Positions 10,641 through 22,705 of a stretch of 64,000 nucleotides of DNA are shown one piece after another. The DNA is from Vombatus ursinus. Lineage: Eukaryota > Chordata > Mammalia > Diprotodontia > Vombatidae. Positions within the stretch are counted from its first letter, which is position 1. The number at the start of each line of letters is the position of its first letter. The translations under genes and the position numbers were made by a program. The notes under the pieces were generated by a model. That model was not told the DNA's origin. It saw only the letters and a program-made list of their open reading frames with translations, and searched no databases. Location of the stretch: NCBI RefSeq assembly GCF_900497805.2, contig NW_020954610.1, forward strand, positions 15,643,123 through 15,707,122, written 5' to 3'.

Positions 10641-10664
10641 ACATTTAAAAAATAAGGGTAAAGA

Positions 10665-11095
10665 AATAAATATTTATATAGCACCTATGTGCCAAGTACT
10701 GTGCTAAGCACTTTTTACAAAGATCTCATTTGATCTTCACATAACTCTGGAAGGTAGGTGCTATTATCATTTCCATTTTATAGTTGAGGAAAGTGAGGAA
10801 AACAGGGGTTAAGTGATTTAAGAGTGATACAGCTAGGGGCAGCTAAGTGGCACAGTGGATAGAGCTCCAGCCTTGGAGTCAAGAGGACCTGAGTTCAAAT
10901 CTGGCCTCAGACACATGACACTTATTAGCTGTGTGACTCCGGGCAAGTCACTTAACCCCAATTGCCTCACCAAGAAGGCAAAAAAAAAAAAAAAAAAAAA
11001 GATTAATACAGCTAGTAAGTATCTGAGGCCAGATTTGAACTCAATCTTCCTGACTCCAGGCCCAGCATTCTATCCACTGCACCATGGGCTTCTTT
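10665..11095 (-). repeat. MIR/THER-type SINE split by a younger SINE
   Basis: 10665-10836 ('tgtgctaagcactttttac', 'gaaggtaggtgctattatc') continues at 11006 ('atacagctagtaagtatctg', 'gaggccagatttgaactc', 'tatccactgcaccatg'). Confidence 0.8.
10837..11005 (+). repeat. tRNA-head SINE, A-tailed class
   Basis: Starts 'gggcagctaagtggcacag'. 'tggcacagtgg' fits the Pol III A box and 'gagttcaaatctgg' the B box. It ends in 'ccccaattgcctcacc' and an A-run of about 20. The 10-bp direct repeat 'atacagctag' at 10827-10836 and 11006-11015 is the target duplication. An A tail plus this duplication suggests L1 mobilisation. Confidence 0.9.
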
Positions 11096-11097
11096 TT

Positions 11098-11326
11098 TTG
11101 TTGTTGAGTCATTTTTCAGTCATGTCTGACTCATTGTGACCCTATTTGAGGTTTGCAATTATCTTTTCCAGCTCACTTTACAGATGAGGAAACTGAGGCA
11201 AACAGGGTTAAGTGGCTTGCCCTGGATCACACAGCTAATAAGTGTCTGAGGCTGGATTTGAACTCGTAAAGAGAGGTCTTCCTGACTCCAGGCCCTGTAC
11301 TCTATCCACTGAGCCACCTGTCCCAG
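11098..11326 (-). repeat. tRNA-head SINE with RTE 3' tail
   Basis: Reverse orientation: 'gttgttgagtcatttttcag' tail, 'gaggaaactgaggcaaacag', 'ggatcacacagctaataag', then 'ctatccactgagccacctg' head. Confidence 0.85.
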
Positions 11327-11480
11327 GCTTCTTTTAATGTCATTCTTTCTCTAAATGATGACTGGTTTTGTTGGACTGATTTTTTTTTTCCTTTCTATTC
11401 TCTGGTATAGAGGATGGGTCTCTTGGAGAGGAGCGAGGGAGGGATATAGTAGAAAAAGATACTAATAATTTTTTATTTTG

Positions 11481-11492
11481 AAAACTATTTTG
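11481..11492 (+). repeat. Left target-site duplication of the ZDHHC9 retrocopy
   Basis: 'aaaactattttg', identical to 14379-14390. The preceding 'tattttg' and the A-rich start fit the T/A-rich target preference of the L1 endonuclease. Confidence 0.9.
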
Positions 11493-11584
11493 GTTCTCTC
11501 CCTCCTGGAGGAGAGCGCCACCTATCCCACCGCAGTCCCAGTCGCCAGAGTTGAAAGTCAGATTTTTGGTGACATCTGGCTTGA

Positions 11585-12800
<1,216 letters not shown>

Positions 12801-13666
12801 CTTCTCTGCACAGCAGAGAAAGAGAGAGACCTGTGTTTTTCTTTAATGAGAGTGGAGAGTGATTGAGGGGGAGAAGACAACCTTGAGACAGAGGGCAAGT
12901 GAGCCCTTTTGCCATTTTTTTCTTTGGTCCCTGTTGACCTAATTCCGGATTGGAACAAGCTATTTTTTCTAGACTCTAGGAAATAGCAGAGTGATGTCCA
13001 TTACATATAGTAGCTTGAAACTTGGGTTTCAAGGGCCTTGGCCTCGAGTTTCCTTTGGGTCCCTTCTCTGGCTCTGTTAAGGGAAGTAGGGAGAGTTGTT
13101 GACATCCCATTACTTGTCCCTGGACCAGAGATAGCTTCACAGGCTTCTGTCCATTGAATCCCCAAAGGGCCCAAATGGAAGCAATTTGAGCCCTATTTCC
13201 ACCTCCTAATTGGAGGAGAGGAATGGGGATGGGACAGAGCTGTGACTGGCAAAGTCTTAGTGCCATTGGTGCCATGCCAGTTCATGCCTGTGGGGTGGGA
13301 TCCTTCTGGACACTTGTATTTATTAATGTAGTTTCCTTCTTCAGTCTCCCTCCCCATTCTCTACCTCTCCGACCCCCTTCTTTTTCAATCAGATAGAAGT
13401 TAGTAGCAATAGTTAGTGAGTTAACAATTTGCAGTTTTCATAGCCCAACCCAAAACTTTGTAATGTCTGTGCCACCCTCAGTAAGAAATTGTGTGATGCC
13501 AATAGCTACAACTCCACTGTTCTCTCTGTCTCTCTCTTTATCTATCTGTCTCTCTCTTTATCTGTTTCTCTCTGTCTCTTTCTCCCCCCTTTTCTAATAA
13601 TTCTATTCAGACTCTTGCTCCATTTGGGAGCAGTAACAGCTAAAAAGTCTGCACTTTGGTGCCTCC

Positions 13667-13840
13667 TTTTTTTTTTGTTTGTTTATTTTTTTGGGGGGTG
13701 AGGCAATCGGGGTTAAGTGACTTGCCCAAGGTCACACAGCTAGTACATGTCAAGTGTTTGGTCTGAGGCCGAATTTGAACTCAGGTCCTCCTGACTTGAG
13801 GGCCAGTGCTCTATCCGCTGCACCACCTACCTGCCCCCTC
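13667..13840 (-). repeat. tRNA-head SINE, A-tailed class, inserted in the retrocopy
   Basis: Reverse orientation: T-run at 13667-13676, 'gcaatcggggttaagtgac', 'tgcccaaggtcacacagc', 'tttgaactcaggtcctcc', 'tatccgctgcaccacc' and a 'ctgcccc' end. The direct repeat 'gtgcctcc' at 13659-13666 and 13841-13848 is the target duplication. This insertion is younger than the retrocopy. Confidence 0.9.
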
Positions 13841-14354
13841 GTGCCTCCCTTTCTGCAAGGGGTTTTGCAAGTGTTCATAAATGCTACCCCTTTACCCCCC
13901 CCTCAAGTTCAGTCCATGAGGCCTCCAGTGGTCTCGAGTGCACAAATGAATAAATTGAGGCACAAAGGAATGGCTTCAGAGCCGGGTGAGAAGGGGAAAC
14001 CTCCTGCCTGTTAACTCATAGGCCTTGGCCAGTGTTTCCTTCCTTCGCCCTCTTCCCTTAGGGCTAACCCTCACAGCACTTCTGCTGGCCTCTGTTAATG
14101 CAGAGGCCCAGGATGATCCCCACTCCTACCCCCCACCCCACAGTGGTGGACTGGGTCCCCGTCCGGCATTTGGGGGACCGGTTTTCTCCAGCCCTCAGCT
14201 GCGCTTCAGGGATAAGGATTTGTGTATCAAATGCAGCTGTGTTTCTGAGAGAGTCTATGTTCTCCCCTCCCTTTCTAAACCAGGGAGGGGATCCTGTGGA
14301 GATGACTTTAGTGGGGAGAGGGTTAACCAGGGCTTTTTAATCTGTTTGAAGGTG

Positions 14355-14360
14355 ATTAAA
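14355..14360 (+). promoter_or_regulatory. Fossil polyadenylation signal ATTAAA
   Basis: The hexamer lies 12 bases upstream of the 10-A tail and marks the end of the retrocopied mRNA. Confidence 0.8.
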
Positions 14361-14378
14361 CTCTGTTGATGCAAAAAA

Positions 14379-14390
14379 AAAACTATTTTG
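14379..14390 (+). repeat. Right target-site duplication of the ZDHHC9 retrocopy
   Basis: 'aaaactattttg', overlapping the end of the A-tail; exact match to 11481-11492. Confidence 0.9.
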
Positions 14391-14497
14391 AGCTAATATG
14401 CTAATGGTTGGTAAATGTTTAGCATATAAACTCTCTCATAAATTCATTTTTGATTTGAATTGTTGCCCATAGTGGACATAAGATTTTAGACACTATG

Positions 14498-14682
14498 CAG
14501 AGGTGGGGAACCTGTGGCCTGGAGACCACATATGGCCTTCTGGGTCCTTGGGTGCGGCCTTTTGACTAAGTCCAAGTTTTACAGAACAAATCCTTTTATT
14601 AAGAGGATTTGTTCTGTGAACTTTGGGTTCACTCAAAAGGCTGCACTTGAGGACCTAGAGGGCCACAGCTTCACCACTCCTG
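14498..14682. mobile_element. Palindromic hAT-type MITE, copy 1
   Basis: The ends are inverted: 'cagaggtggggaacctgtgg' at the left and the complement of 'caggagtggtgaagctgtgg' at the right. The arms continue inwards ('ggtccttgggtgcggcc' against 'ctgcacttgaggacct'; 'aagttttacagaacaaatcc' against 'ggatttgttctgtgaact'), so the whole element is one long imperfect palindrome of about 185 bp with no coding room. Copies at 45596 and 62794 have 8-bp duplications typical of hAT; here the duplication is not clear. Confidence 0.85.
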
Positions 14683-14744
14683 CAACTGACTATAGTAAAA
14701 CTAGCAAAGAATGGGCAGTAACAACTTAAAGGTGTTTGCTTTAT

Positions 14745-14965
14745 TTAGAAGCAGCTAGGTGACACAGAAGATAGGGTTTTGGACCTGAAATCAGAAAAAA
14801 AAACTGAATTTAAATCTTGCTCCACACATTTAGTAGCTCTGAGACTTTGGATAAGTCACAACCTCTCTCAGCCCAAGTTTCCTCAATTGTAAAATGGAGA
14901 TTTTCATATGGTCATTGCAAAGATCAAATGAACTACCATACGTAAACCTTAAACCACAATATAGA
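14745..14965 (+). repeat. MIR/THER-type SINE
   Basis: 'agcagctaggtgacacagaag' head, 'ctgagactttggataagtc', 'caagtttcctcaattgt' and 'ggtcattgcaaagatcaaat' appear in sense order. Confidence 0.65.
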
Positions 14966-14984
14966 AACTAGCAATTATTTGGGG

Positions 14985-15335
14985 AGATCCAGACCTGTGA
15001 TTTTATCAGTGTAAGGTACTCCTGTCACGGAAACTGCTTCTATCGTACAGACTGAAGAGTCCTCTTGGAATTTATACTCTTAGAAAATTACCTGGGCTTT
15101 TGTTACAAAAGTTTTGTTTTTCCTTTCTTCCCCAGTTGGGATGAGGGAGAGGGAGAAAAAAATAATTGCTCATTAATTTTTTTAAATTAATTTAAAGAAA
15201 AAAAAAAGAAAGCTCTCTGGGCTCAGTGAAAGGTTAAGTGACTGACACACCATCACAAAACTAATGTGTGTCAAAGGTTGGACTTCAAATCAATTCTTGA
15301 TTCCAAGGCTAGCACTTTATTAATATACCTCAGAT
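14985..15335 (-). repeat. tRNA-head SINE of the 'gcattggtaggg' class, with internal insertion
   Basis: Reverse orientation: 'gacctgtgattttatcagtg', 'cttagaaaattacctgggc' and then, after about 110 bp of unrelated T/A-rich sequence, 'gctcagtgaaaggttaagtg' and 'ttgattccaaggctagcac'. Confidence 0.55.
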
Positions 15336-15339
15336 CATA

Positions 15340-16180
15340 AATCATATAAAAGGAACAGCCATCTACTCAGCCTACAGATGAGCTCAGTTCCGGCTATCCG
15401 CATTGGTCCAATTAAGTAGGTGAGTCTACTGAAGAGGCAGGGAGATGATTCCTTGAGGCCATCCCAGTAGTCCTAGCTCTGCTGCCATTGGAGAATCCAA
15501 AGCATTTCTATGGTCCGGTTTAGCAGTGAAACGAGAATTAGTTCCAGCTCTTTCAGTTTTAAAGAGGTTGTCTTTCCAAACATTCAAAGGGGAAAAAAAA
15601 TCTTCTTTTAGAGTAAGACTTCATTTTTGCTGCATTTCTACAGTACACACTTTGTTTTTAATTATTTTAATGCTAAATGGAAAATAAAAGTTACCAGGCC
15701 TGCTCAGCCCAAAAGGAAAACTCAACTATATGACAAAGCAGCACTAGGAATTTATACATGAATGTTTAGTAATGTTAATGAGTCTGATGCATGTTAGTTG
15801 CAGATGGTTAAATCTTCTATAAATAAATCCCATTTTAAACCCAAAATTTAAACCTGATGGGATGGCTTTAAAGGGGTCTTTATAAAACCTCCCTCTATTC
15901 TAGGTCCCCAGCTATGACCATACCTTTTGTTTGGTGTCCATTTGGACATGTAAATAAGTACTCTGGCACCTGGAAAACCAAAGAGCCTTTTCTTGTCTTT
16001 GTCCCTTTCCCCAAAGTGACTCCAGTGAAGGGCAAACTTCACAAGTCTATGCAATCAAAGAGAAAAGGATATTTGAAGTAATTATATATATTAAAGTCGT
16101 CCCTGCCTTCAAGAGATTTAAATTTGACTGGTAAATCAGGGAGGAATGAAATATACAGAGATAAATAAATACAAAACCCA
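15340..16180. other. Unique intergenic sequence
   Basis: No repeat class or gene recognised. 15590-15840 is AT-rich, free of simple repeats and of SINE blocks, so it could be tested for conservation. The short open frames on the - strand (15848-16221) show no domain. Confidence 0.4.
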
Positions 16181-16184
16181 GGAA

Positions 16185-16365
16185 ATGGAGGGAGCTCTAG
16201 AGTTAAAGGAAGTGGGTTCAAATCCCTCCTCTGACATTTGCTACCTGTTTGACCTTAGTTAAGTTATTTGACTTCCCCAAGCTTCAGTTTTCTCACCTGT
16301 AAAACAAGGGCTATGGACTGGATGGCCTTCTGGCTTCAATTCTGTGGTCCCATGATCTTATTATT
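16185..16365 (+). repeat. MIR-type SINE
   Basis: 'gtgggttcaaatccctcctc', 'gaccttagttaagttattt' and 'cttcagttttctcacctgt' followed by 'ctggatggccttctggc'. Confidence 0.7.
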
Positions 16366-16431
16366 CTTCATATAGAATCTAAATCTCAGCAGCTAAGTTA
16401 TAACAATTTACAGTTATTAGATGACAGTCTG

Positions 16432-16690
16432 GGGCAGCTAAGTGGTACAGTGGATAGAGTACTGCGCCTGGTGTCAGGAAGACTCATCTGTCTGAGTTCA
16501 AATCCATTCTCAGACTCTTAGTAGCTATGTGATCCTGGGCCAGTTAATTAACCCTGTTTGCCTCAGTTTTCTCATCTGTAAAATGAGTTGGAGAAGGAAA
16601 CAGCAAACCACTCCAGAATCTTTACCAAGAAAACCCCAAATGGAGGCATGAAGAGTCAGACACAACTCAAAAAATTACTGAACAACAGAT
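16432..16690 (+). repeat. tRNA-head SINE with RTE 3' tail
   Basis: Head 'ggggcagctaagtggtacag' (A box) and 'ctgagttcaaatcc' (B box); middle 'gtttgcctcagttttctc'; 3' end 'accaagaaaaccccaaatgg', 'gaagagtcagacacaactc' and 'gaacaaca', matching the RTE tail. Confidence 0.85.
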
Positions 16691-17954
16691 AACAATCTCC
16701 TTGCAGGCAAAGACATTACCTTATTTATATTCTTCACTATGCAGCATGGTACATAACAGTACTCAATACTTGTTTGGTATATTAATTAAATGAATGAATC
16801 AACATCATCCAAACTACAGTATGCTTGGGACTGGTTTGATATGGGTAAGTCTTAGGGCAGAGGATAGACAAGTTTAGGCTAGTATTTAGCTATGAACTTG
16901 TTTTAATTACTTCTGAATTTGGCAGAGATATAGTGCCAGAATGTTACACCTGATTAATTAGAATAGAATGAAACTGTTGGGAAATCTGAGCCCAGGTCAA
17001 AGCAAGAAGATGCCAAGATTCCTTACCGCAATAGGCAAAATGGGTAGAGCAGAGAGGATCTTACTGGTGGGGATGGCATTAGGATGAGGCCTTCAGACAC
17101 GTACTGCACTAACATAGCTGTTTTACGTGTTGGAGATGCTAGCTAGATTTGACTGAGCTAGACATTCACTGCTAAACTCTTACTCAGAAAAACAGGGACA
17201 GGTAGCAGCCCAAATGGGCTCGAAACAACACAAACCTGATCACTGTATCTAATTAGAAATGCACATATTTGTATGAACACAAACCAACCCGGGTAACCAA
17301 TTTCCTGAATCTGACAAACTTTGTTTAAACCAATAAACCTAGAGCTGGAGATGCAACATCACTGAGTAAAAAGATGACAGTGTAGGACTAAGGAACCAAT
17401 CCACCTGGAAGCAAAAGAACATAGAAAACTGGAACTTCCCTTTTAAGGACTCCTTCCTATTTGAGGAGCCTAAGAACACAAGAATCAGGGAATTGGCAAT
17501 GGCATGGTTGATTTTGGATGTATATGGCCTGAGGTTTGAATTATACGTCCTAAATACACTTCTGGGCTTGATTCCACTGGCAGAAAAACTTCCACCTGAT
17601 AATTCTGTCTATGCTCCTCCTCAGGGGCCCCAAAATGAAGGCAATAAAGATTAAATGGGGGAAAAAACAACAACCTGAGTTTCCACATGGGCATGGCGCA
17701 GGACACCATGGTCCCTACCTAGAACATGCACCATGGATAGAGGCTTAGTTGAGACCTGCCTTGGAAAGGAACAAGAGCAGCCATCATTTTCCTGACCTTC
17801 ATTTACAAAGCTTAGGCTATCTTTGTCTGCTTCTTGGATATGTTTTCCCTTCTATCTGCTCACAACTCTGATAACTGCTCCTGTTTGTCTCTCCATGTCT
17901 TCCTATGGTTTCTAACCTGCCATATAGGGTCTAGAAACCATTTACTCTGTATCA
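16691..17954. other. Intergenic, mostly unique
   Basis: 16700-16800 resembles a CORE-SINE 3' part ('aggcaaagacattaccttat', 'taatgaatgaatc'-like end). The rest holds no recognised repeat, domain or RNA gene. Confidence 0.4.
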
Positions 17955-18320
17955 TAGCCTCTATCAAGTGAGATAACATATGTACAATGCTTTGCAAACC
18001 TTAAAATGCTATATAAATGCGGTAATAGTAATAACATAATATATATTATATTAATATATACTATATTAAATATATTACTATAATATGTTATATATTACAT
18101 TATAACATATTATTATACTGTAATGTTATATTATATAATATATACTATAATATGACATCTATTATATTAATATATATTAAGTATTTTACTATATTAATAA
18201 TTATTGTAGCATTTGTATAGCATTTTAAGGTTTGCAAAGCACTGATATACTATAATAATTAACACTAATAATACTTATTATTATTATTATTATTACTCAA
18301 GAATGAGACAGAGTAAATGG
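17955..18320. repeat. CORE-SINE tail and AT-rich simple repeat
   Basis: 'acaatgctttgcaaaccttaa' and 'ctatataaatgcgg' (17975-18020) are a MIR tail. From 18030 to 18200 the sequence is TATAATAT-rich with many short inverted repeats, and a second 'aggtttgcaaagcac' follows at 18228. Confidence 0.65.
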
Positions 18321-18324
18321 TTTC

Positions 18325-18520
18325 AAGATTTAGAGCAGAAATAAAACCATCAAATCCAATCTCCTCATTTTACTAATGAGGAAACTGAGTCCTGTAGAGA
18401 TCAAGTGACTTGGCCCAGGATCACATAGCTAGTAAGCATCTCTGGCCACATTTGAAATCTTGAAAATGAGTCTTCCTGGTTCCAAGCCCAGTACTCTATC
18501 CATTGTGCTACCCAGAAGCT
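18325..18520 (-). repeat. MIR-type SINE
   Basis: 'aatgaggaaactgagtcctg', 'tggcccaggatcacatagct' and 'actctatccattgtgctacc' in reverse order. Confidence 0.7.
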
Positions 18521-19063
18521 CAACCAGGAGACTGAGTTATGCCAAAAAGAGATTTTTGCTTTTTTCAAAGAGTCACCTTTTAGTAAGCATTTTAGATTTT
18601 TCTGAGTTGCTCTGCCATGAGAGAGGACAATCTTTTTCTGTTTTAAAGCAGACTGGCATCCCAAGAGGTCTTGAGTTAATTCCAGGCCACATACCTAGGG
18701 AAGAACACCCTCCAGTCTCTGATAAAGACTATTTTTACTGGCAGTAAGCTAGGAGAAGCCATCTGACAAGTCTTTCAGGCTTGCCTAACTCGTGCCCAGT
18801 TAAATCCTGAAGGGGCAGTCAGACCTACCCCTCTTTTAAAAGAGGCTCTGGGCCATCAACTTCCAGATGACTGCTCAGGCTACATACCAACCTCTGACCA
18901 AGTCCAAGGTCTCTAGCTCACTGGACCTGGCATCTGCAAGGTTCTGCAGTCTGACCTTTTGAATAGAACCCAGAGAGGCAGGGACAGCCCTTGCCTGTAG
19001 AAAGCAGTTTCAGAAGCTGAAACCTTTGTCTCTTATCCCAAAAGATTTTGGTTCCCATTTGTT
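18521..19063. other. Intergenic, unrecognised
   Basis: No gene or clear repeat. The 95-codon frame at 18460-18747 starts in the SINE and shows no domain. Confidence 0.4.
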
Positions 19064-19530
19064 TGAGGGGAGAATGATAAGGGGTTGGGGCCTGAACCCC
19101 TAAAAAGAAAAAACCATGTCTCTAAAAGTAACCCAGCCCCTAAACTTTCCCACACTGGCATTTTGCCTTAGGCATCTGGCCCTTCCCAGTCTACTTAGAT
19201 ACTCAATAATCCTTTTAACTGCCCTTTCACTGTGACTTTCCAGACCTCTTAACTCCATCGTTGTCTGCACCTGGCCCACCCCAGGCTACTTGCCACTCCT
19301 TAATCCCAACCCAGATCTTCTGTCTTTTCTTGTATATATCCCTACCTTGTCTTATCCCTACCAAAACAAAGATTCACTATGAACTCTGCTTTTATGGGTG
19401 ACATGATAGCAGATTTACTAGAAATTTGCCTGCCATGCTGGTGTTACAATAAAATCTCACTACTTTGACTGAAAGAAGGTTTGAGTGGTTAAATGCTTTG
19501 CCCTGTACCCTCCCAGCATCCCAAACCACA
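19064..19530 (+). mobile_element. Candidate solo LTR of an endogenous retrovirus (class I-like)
   Basis: The left end 'tgaggggagaatgataagg' and the following 'ggggcctgaaccccta' resemble the start of gammaretrovirus-like LTRs. A polyadenylation hexamer AATAAA in 'caataaaatctcac' lies at about 19448, in the position expected near the R/U5 border. No internal retroviral sequence flanks it. The right end is not sharply defined. It is treated as an old fossil. Confidence 0.4.
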
Positions 19531-19586
19531 ATATAATGATATCATTCCTATGTTCAAAAATCTTCAATAGTTCCCTAATGAATAGT

Positions 19587-19845
19587 GAAGGGCAACTAGA
19601 TGGTGCCCTGGAGTCAGGAAGACTTATCTTCATGAGTTCAAATCTGGTCTCAGACATTTATTAGCTGTGTGACTCTGGGCAAGTTACTTAACTTTGTTTG
19701 CCTCAGTTTCCTCATCTGTAAAATGAGCTGGAGAAGGAAATGGCAAACCACTCTAGTATCTTTGCCAAAGAAAACCCCAAGTGGGATCATGAAGAGTTGG
19801 ACATGACTGAAAAATGATTCAAGAACAGCAACAACAACAACAAAT
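19587..19845 (+). repeat. tRNA-head SINE with RTE 3' tail
   Basis: 'gaagggcaactagatggtgc' head, 'gagttcaaatctgg' B box, 'gaaatggcaaaccactctag', 'accccaagtgggatcatg', 'gagttggacatgactg' and a CAA repeat end. The head is shortened by about 15 bp after 'gatggtg'. Confidence 0.85.
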
Positions 19846-19969
19846 GAATAATGACCAAACTGCTTAGAAGGGGCATTTTAAATCTTCCAGAGTCTGGTTT
19901 CAAGCTATCTTTCAATAGTTAGAGTGCCCAACTTCCCTTCACTCACTCAATACATCATCACAATCAAAA

Positions 19970-20150
19970 AAATATAGGAATTGGTCTAGAGATAGAAGAG
20001 GTCTTAGAGGTCATCTGGTTCAATTCCTCATATTATAAATAAATAAGCTAAGACCCCAAAGTTTTAGTGATTCATCTGAAATCATACCAATAATAAACAG
20101 CAGAAGTTAGATTTGAATACAGACCCTTTGACTCTGTAACAGTCTCTCCC
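19970..20150 (-). repeat. MIR-type SINE
   Basis: 'agatagaagaggtcttagagg', 'catctggttcaattcctcat', 'gctaagaccccaaagt' and 'agatttgaatacagaccctt' in the order seen in related copies at 23085 and 49635. Confidence 0.65.
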
Positions 20151-20429
20151 CACGTCTGAGGCTAGTAACCAGTCTACAGAACCAAGGGTAACCCAGACTT
20201 CAGGGCTGCTGTATCTAAACTAGCTATCACACTTCCGAGCTTACTTATTGTCAGGAAAGAGAAGCAGGGAGCCAGGCAAGACCTCTGTGCAACAAAGTAG
20301 TGCAAGTGCTGGGGTATCTGGGCCCCTGCATGGCTTCCCTTATGTTTATGTGTGTGTGTTTGTGTGTGCCTGCGAGTGTGTATGCAGCACATGAAGGGAG
20401 TGAGCTCTGGCTCCTTCTCACCTTTGATC

Positions 20430-20600
20430 ATATGGTTTCATACACCTAAAATGCCCTTCTTCCCTCCTCCCCCGAATCTCTTCCTATGGACTTTCTATTC
20501 ATCCTTCAACAACAAAGTCAAATGGTACCTTCACTAGAAAGATTTTCCTAATTCTCTCTCACTAAATGTGATTTCTCCTACATCTCATAACACTTAAAAT
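20430..20600 (-). repeat. L2-like fragment
   Basis: 'catccttcaacaacaaagtc', 'aatggtaccttcactagaaa' and 'gattttcctaattctctctc' resemble the reverse-strand L2 3' end. It is weakly supported. A short GT-rich repeat lies at 20345-20385. Confidence 0.35.
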
Positions 20601-20934
20601 ATAAACAAACTTTCTAGGAGCCTTCCAACTGAGTAGATTGGAGAGAAAAAGTGAACAACATGTGACTATAGTGAAATGTTTATTATGATATAAAAGGAGT
20701 ATAAGTGTTATCTAATGGCTAAGATAGAGTATTTTACATAAGAGGTAGGAAAAAGGATTGGACCTGTGAGAGATAGATAGATAGATAAATAAGACATATA
20801 TAATATATATGTAAGTTGTGATATATAATGTTATATGCATATATCACATAAAATGTATCAAATACAATGTTATCTTTGCATAGAACATCATATCACATAT
20901 ACACATATACATATACATATATTCCCTCCCAGAT
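20601..20934. other. Intergenic with AT microsatellite
   Basis: Unrecognised to about 20760, then 'gatagatagatagataaat' and TATATAAT/CATATAC simple sequence to 20920. Confidence 0.5.
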
Positions 20935-21120
20935 AAGAAAATTCCCTCTACAAATACTGGAAGAAACCTTCTCTATAAATCTAGGTTTAGAGAGTTGCCT
21001 AGAGCACTGAAAATTTAAGTGATTTGCCCAGAGGCAAAAAGAATGAAAGAATGCATGTCTTCCTGGCTCCAAGGCCAGCTCTGTCAGTCACACCAGACTG
21101 CGTCTCGTGTTGCATCATAG
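20935..21120 (-). repeat. tRNA-head SINE of the 'gcattggtaggg' class
   Basis: 'ataagaaaattccctctac', 'agagagttgcctagagcactg', 'gtgatttgcccagaggc' and 'ctggctccaaggccagctc' in reverse orientation. Confidence 0.65.
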
Positions 21121-21809
21121 TAGGTTTGACGAATTAATTAACTATCCCCCTTATCCCCTTCCCCCCACCCCCCACTAGTATGGTCAAGTTGGAATATCCT
21201 GTCTTCAATCTGCCTAAGTCCTACCCAATATCTAAAGACCAACTTATATATTACCACCCCAACTGCTCGTATCCACAGCGGTCTTCTCTTCACTTACAAT
21301 CCATAGCACATAGTTTAGTTTCTGTGCATATCATTATGTATGATTCTCTAGGCACTTCATATATGAGTATCACCCCTGCCAACCAGATAGTGAAGTCTCA
21401 GGGAAGACAAGAAATTAATCTTCTCCTTCTCTTGTACCATTCCCTTCCTCATCTTACAAAGATCTGAGCCTAGCACCTAGCGTGTAATAGGCACTCAATA
21501 AATATTTGTTGGATGACTGAAGCCTTTCTATATGATTGGGATGCTGTACCATCACCCCACTGAGAATAAGTGGGAAGTGTGCTTCACACCTCCCCCATCA
21601 AATATAAATGCTTGAGAGATAGAACCCTTTCACTTTTGTTTCATGTAACCAGTGTCCAGTAATTATAAGTATAGAGTAGGGGCTTAAACAGTCTTGCTGA
21701 TCACCTGAATGATGTGTGCCTCCTGAGTGCCTACACAATGCTTTGAACACAACCACCAAAAAAGAACCCAAATTGATAAATACTATGATCACCACATTTT
21801 AAAAGGGGT
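21121..21809. other. Intergenic with a CORE-SINE tail
   Basis: Bases 21460-21525 ('tagcacctagcgtgtaatagg', 'ctcaataaatatttgttgg') are a MIR 3' end. The remaining sequence, including the 95-codon frame at 21180-21467, shows no recognisable protein. Confidence 0.5.
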
Positions 21810-22005
21810 ATTAATAATCTGAAGGTCATCCAAAGGAGAATGATCAGAATGGTGAGAAGACTTAAAACCAAATAAGAAACAACTGAAAGAACTAGAAATA
21901 TTTATCCTAGAAAAGAAATCCAAAGGGGTGTGGGGGTGTGGAGGTGGGAATTATAGAATGGATTTAGACATCATATCAGGGGACTGGACAAAATGACCTC
22001 TCATA
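21810..22005 (+). repeat. CR1/L3-type LINE 3' fragment
   Basis: 'ccaaaggagaatgatcagaat', 'gaaagaactagaaatattta' and 'tcctagaaaagaaatccaa' fit the conserved 3' region of CR1/L3 LINEs. It is old and short. Confidence 0.55.
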
Positions 22006-22705
22006 TTCTTTATTATTTGAAAACTTGATCCTTCTGAACATGCATTGGTTTATGATATTAATTCAGTAACCTTTCTCTTTCCTTCTCCAATCACTGAAGC
22101 AAATGTTCTTTACCTGCTGCACAGGTTCCCAATGTCCAATACTTCCTTTAGATTACAACTTCTTTTTAGTGAATAGAAGGAACCACAGCTAGCCTGGAGC
22201 TTATGAAGATGGCCCTTGCTGTTTGACTCAGATATGTGATTGATCAAGGCAGATGATCAATTATCAACACAAAGCAGGCATTTGCTCTGTTCTCCCTGGA
22301 AGTCTCAAGAGGCTAGGAAGCTGCTAGCAAACCTCAGGAGGCCAATTCTAGTTCAGGAGCCTCTGAAAAACTCAACACTGAGCCAAATTATTTGATTCTT
22401 CTGAAGTTCTCATTACATTTCCACTATCCTCCCATACAGATCCAAGCCAAAATACTTATACTAATAGAAAGTGCACAAAGAGAGTATTTTTCAAAGTCAG
22501 AGAATCGTATTAATTATTTAGAGGCTCTCTTTCTCCTTGTTTGCATGCTTTTTATTTCTAGTTAGCTTTTTTTAGGCAGCTAGGAAATGGATTGGGAAAG
22601 CAAGGTAGCCAGTCAACTACATTAAGTAGACACAAGTTGGAAACTATGCTTCGTATACATCATTAAGTATCCTAAGCTTATATCTTTGTGTCCCACAGTC
22701 TTGGG
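22006..22705. other. Intergenic, no gene recognised
   Basis: No coding frame, RNA gene or clear repeat class seen. Confidence 0.4.

Larger units (their letters stand above)
12801..14372 (+). other. Retrocopied 3'UTR of ZDHHC9
   Basis: Non-coding sequence between the terminal TAG and the ATTAAA/A-tail, with a CT-rich microsatellite at 13515-13590 and the SINE insertion at 13667-13840. Open frames within it (for example 14025-14369) are chance frames. Confidence 0.75.

Noticed and set aside
10837-10925. tRNA gene
   Set aside because: A and B boxes are present, but no cloverleaf or 3' acceptor stem can be formed; the A tail and target duplication show a tRNA-derived SINE. The same applies to the other SINE heads.
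13489-13701. CRISPR or ordered spacer array in the CT-repeat region
   Set aside because: Only a degenerate TCTC/TCTA microsatellite; no equal spacers, and the genome is mammalian.
14025-14369. 114-codon frame in the retrocopy 3'UTR as a secreted protein (hydrophobic N-terminus)
   Set aside because: It lies wholly within the 3'UTR homology, ends near the fossil polyadenylation site and has no codon or domain support.
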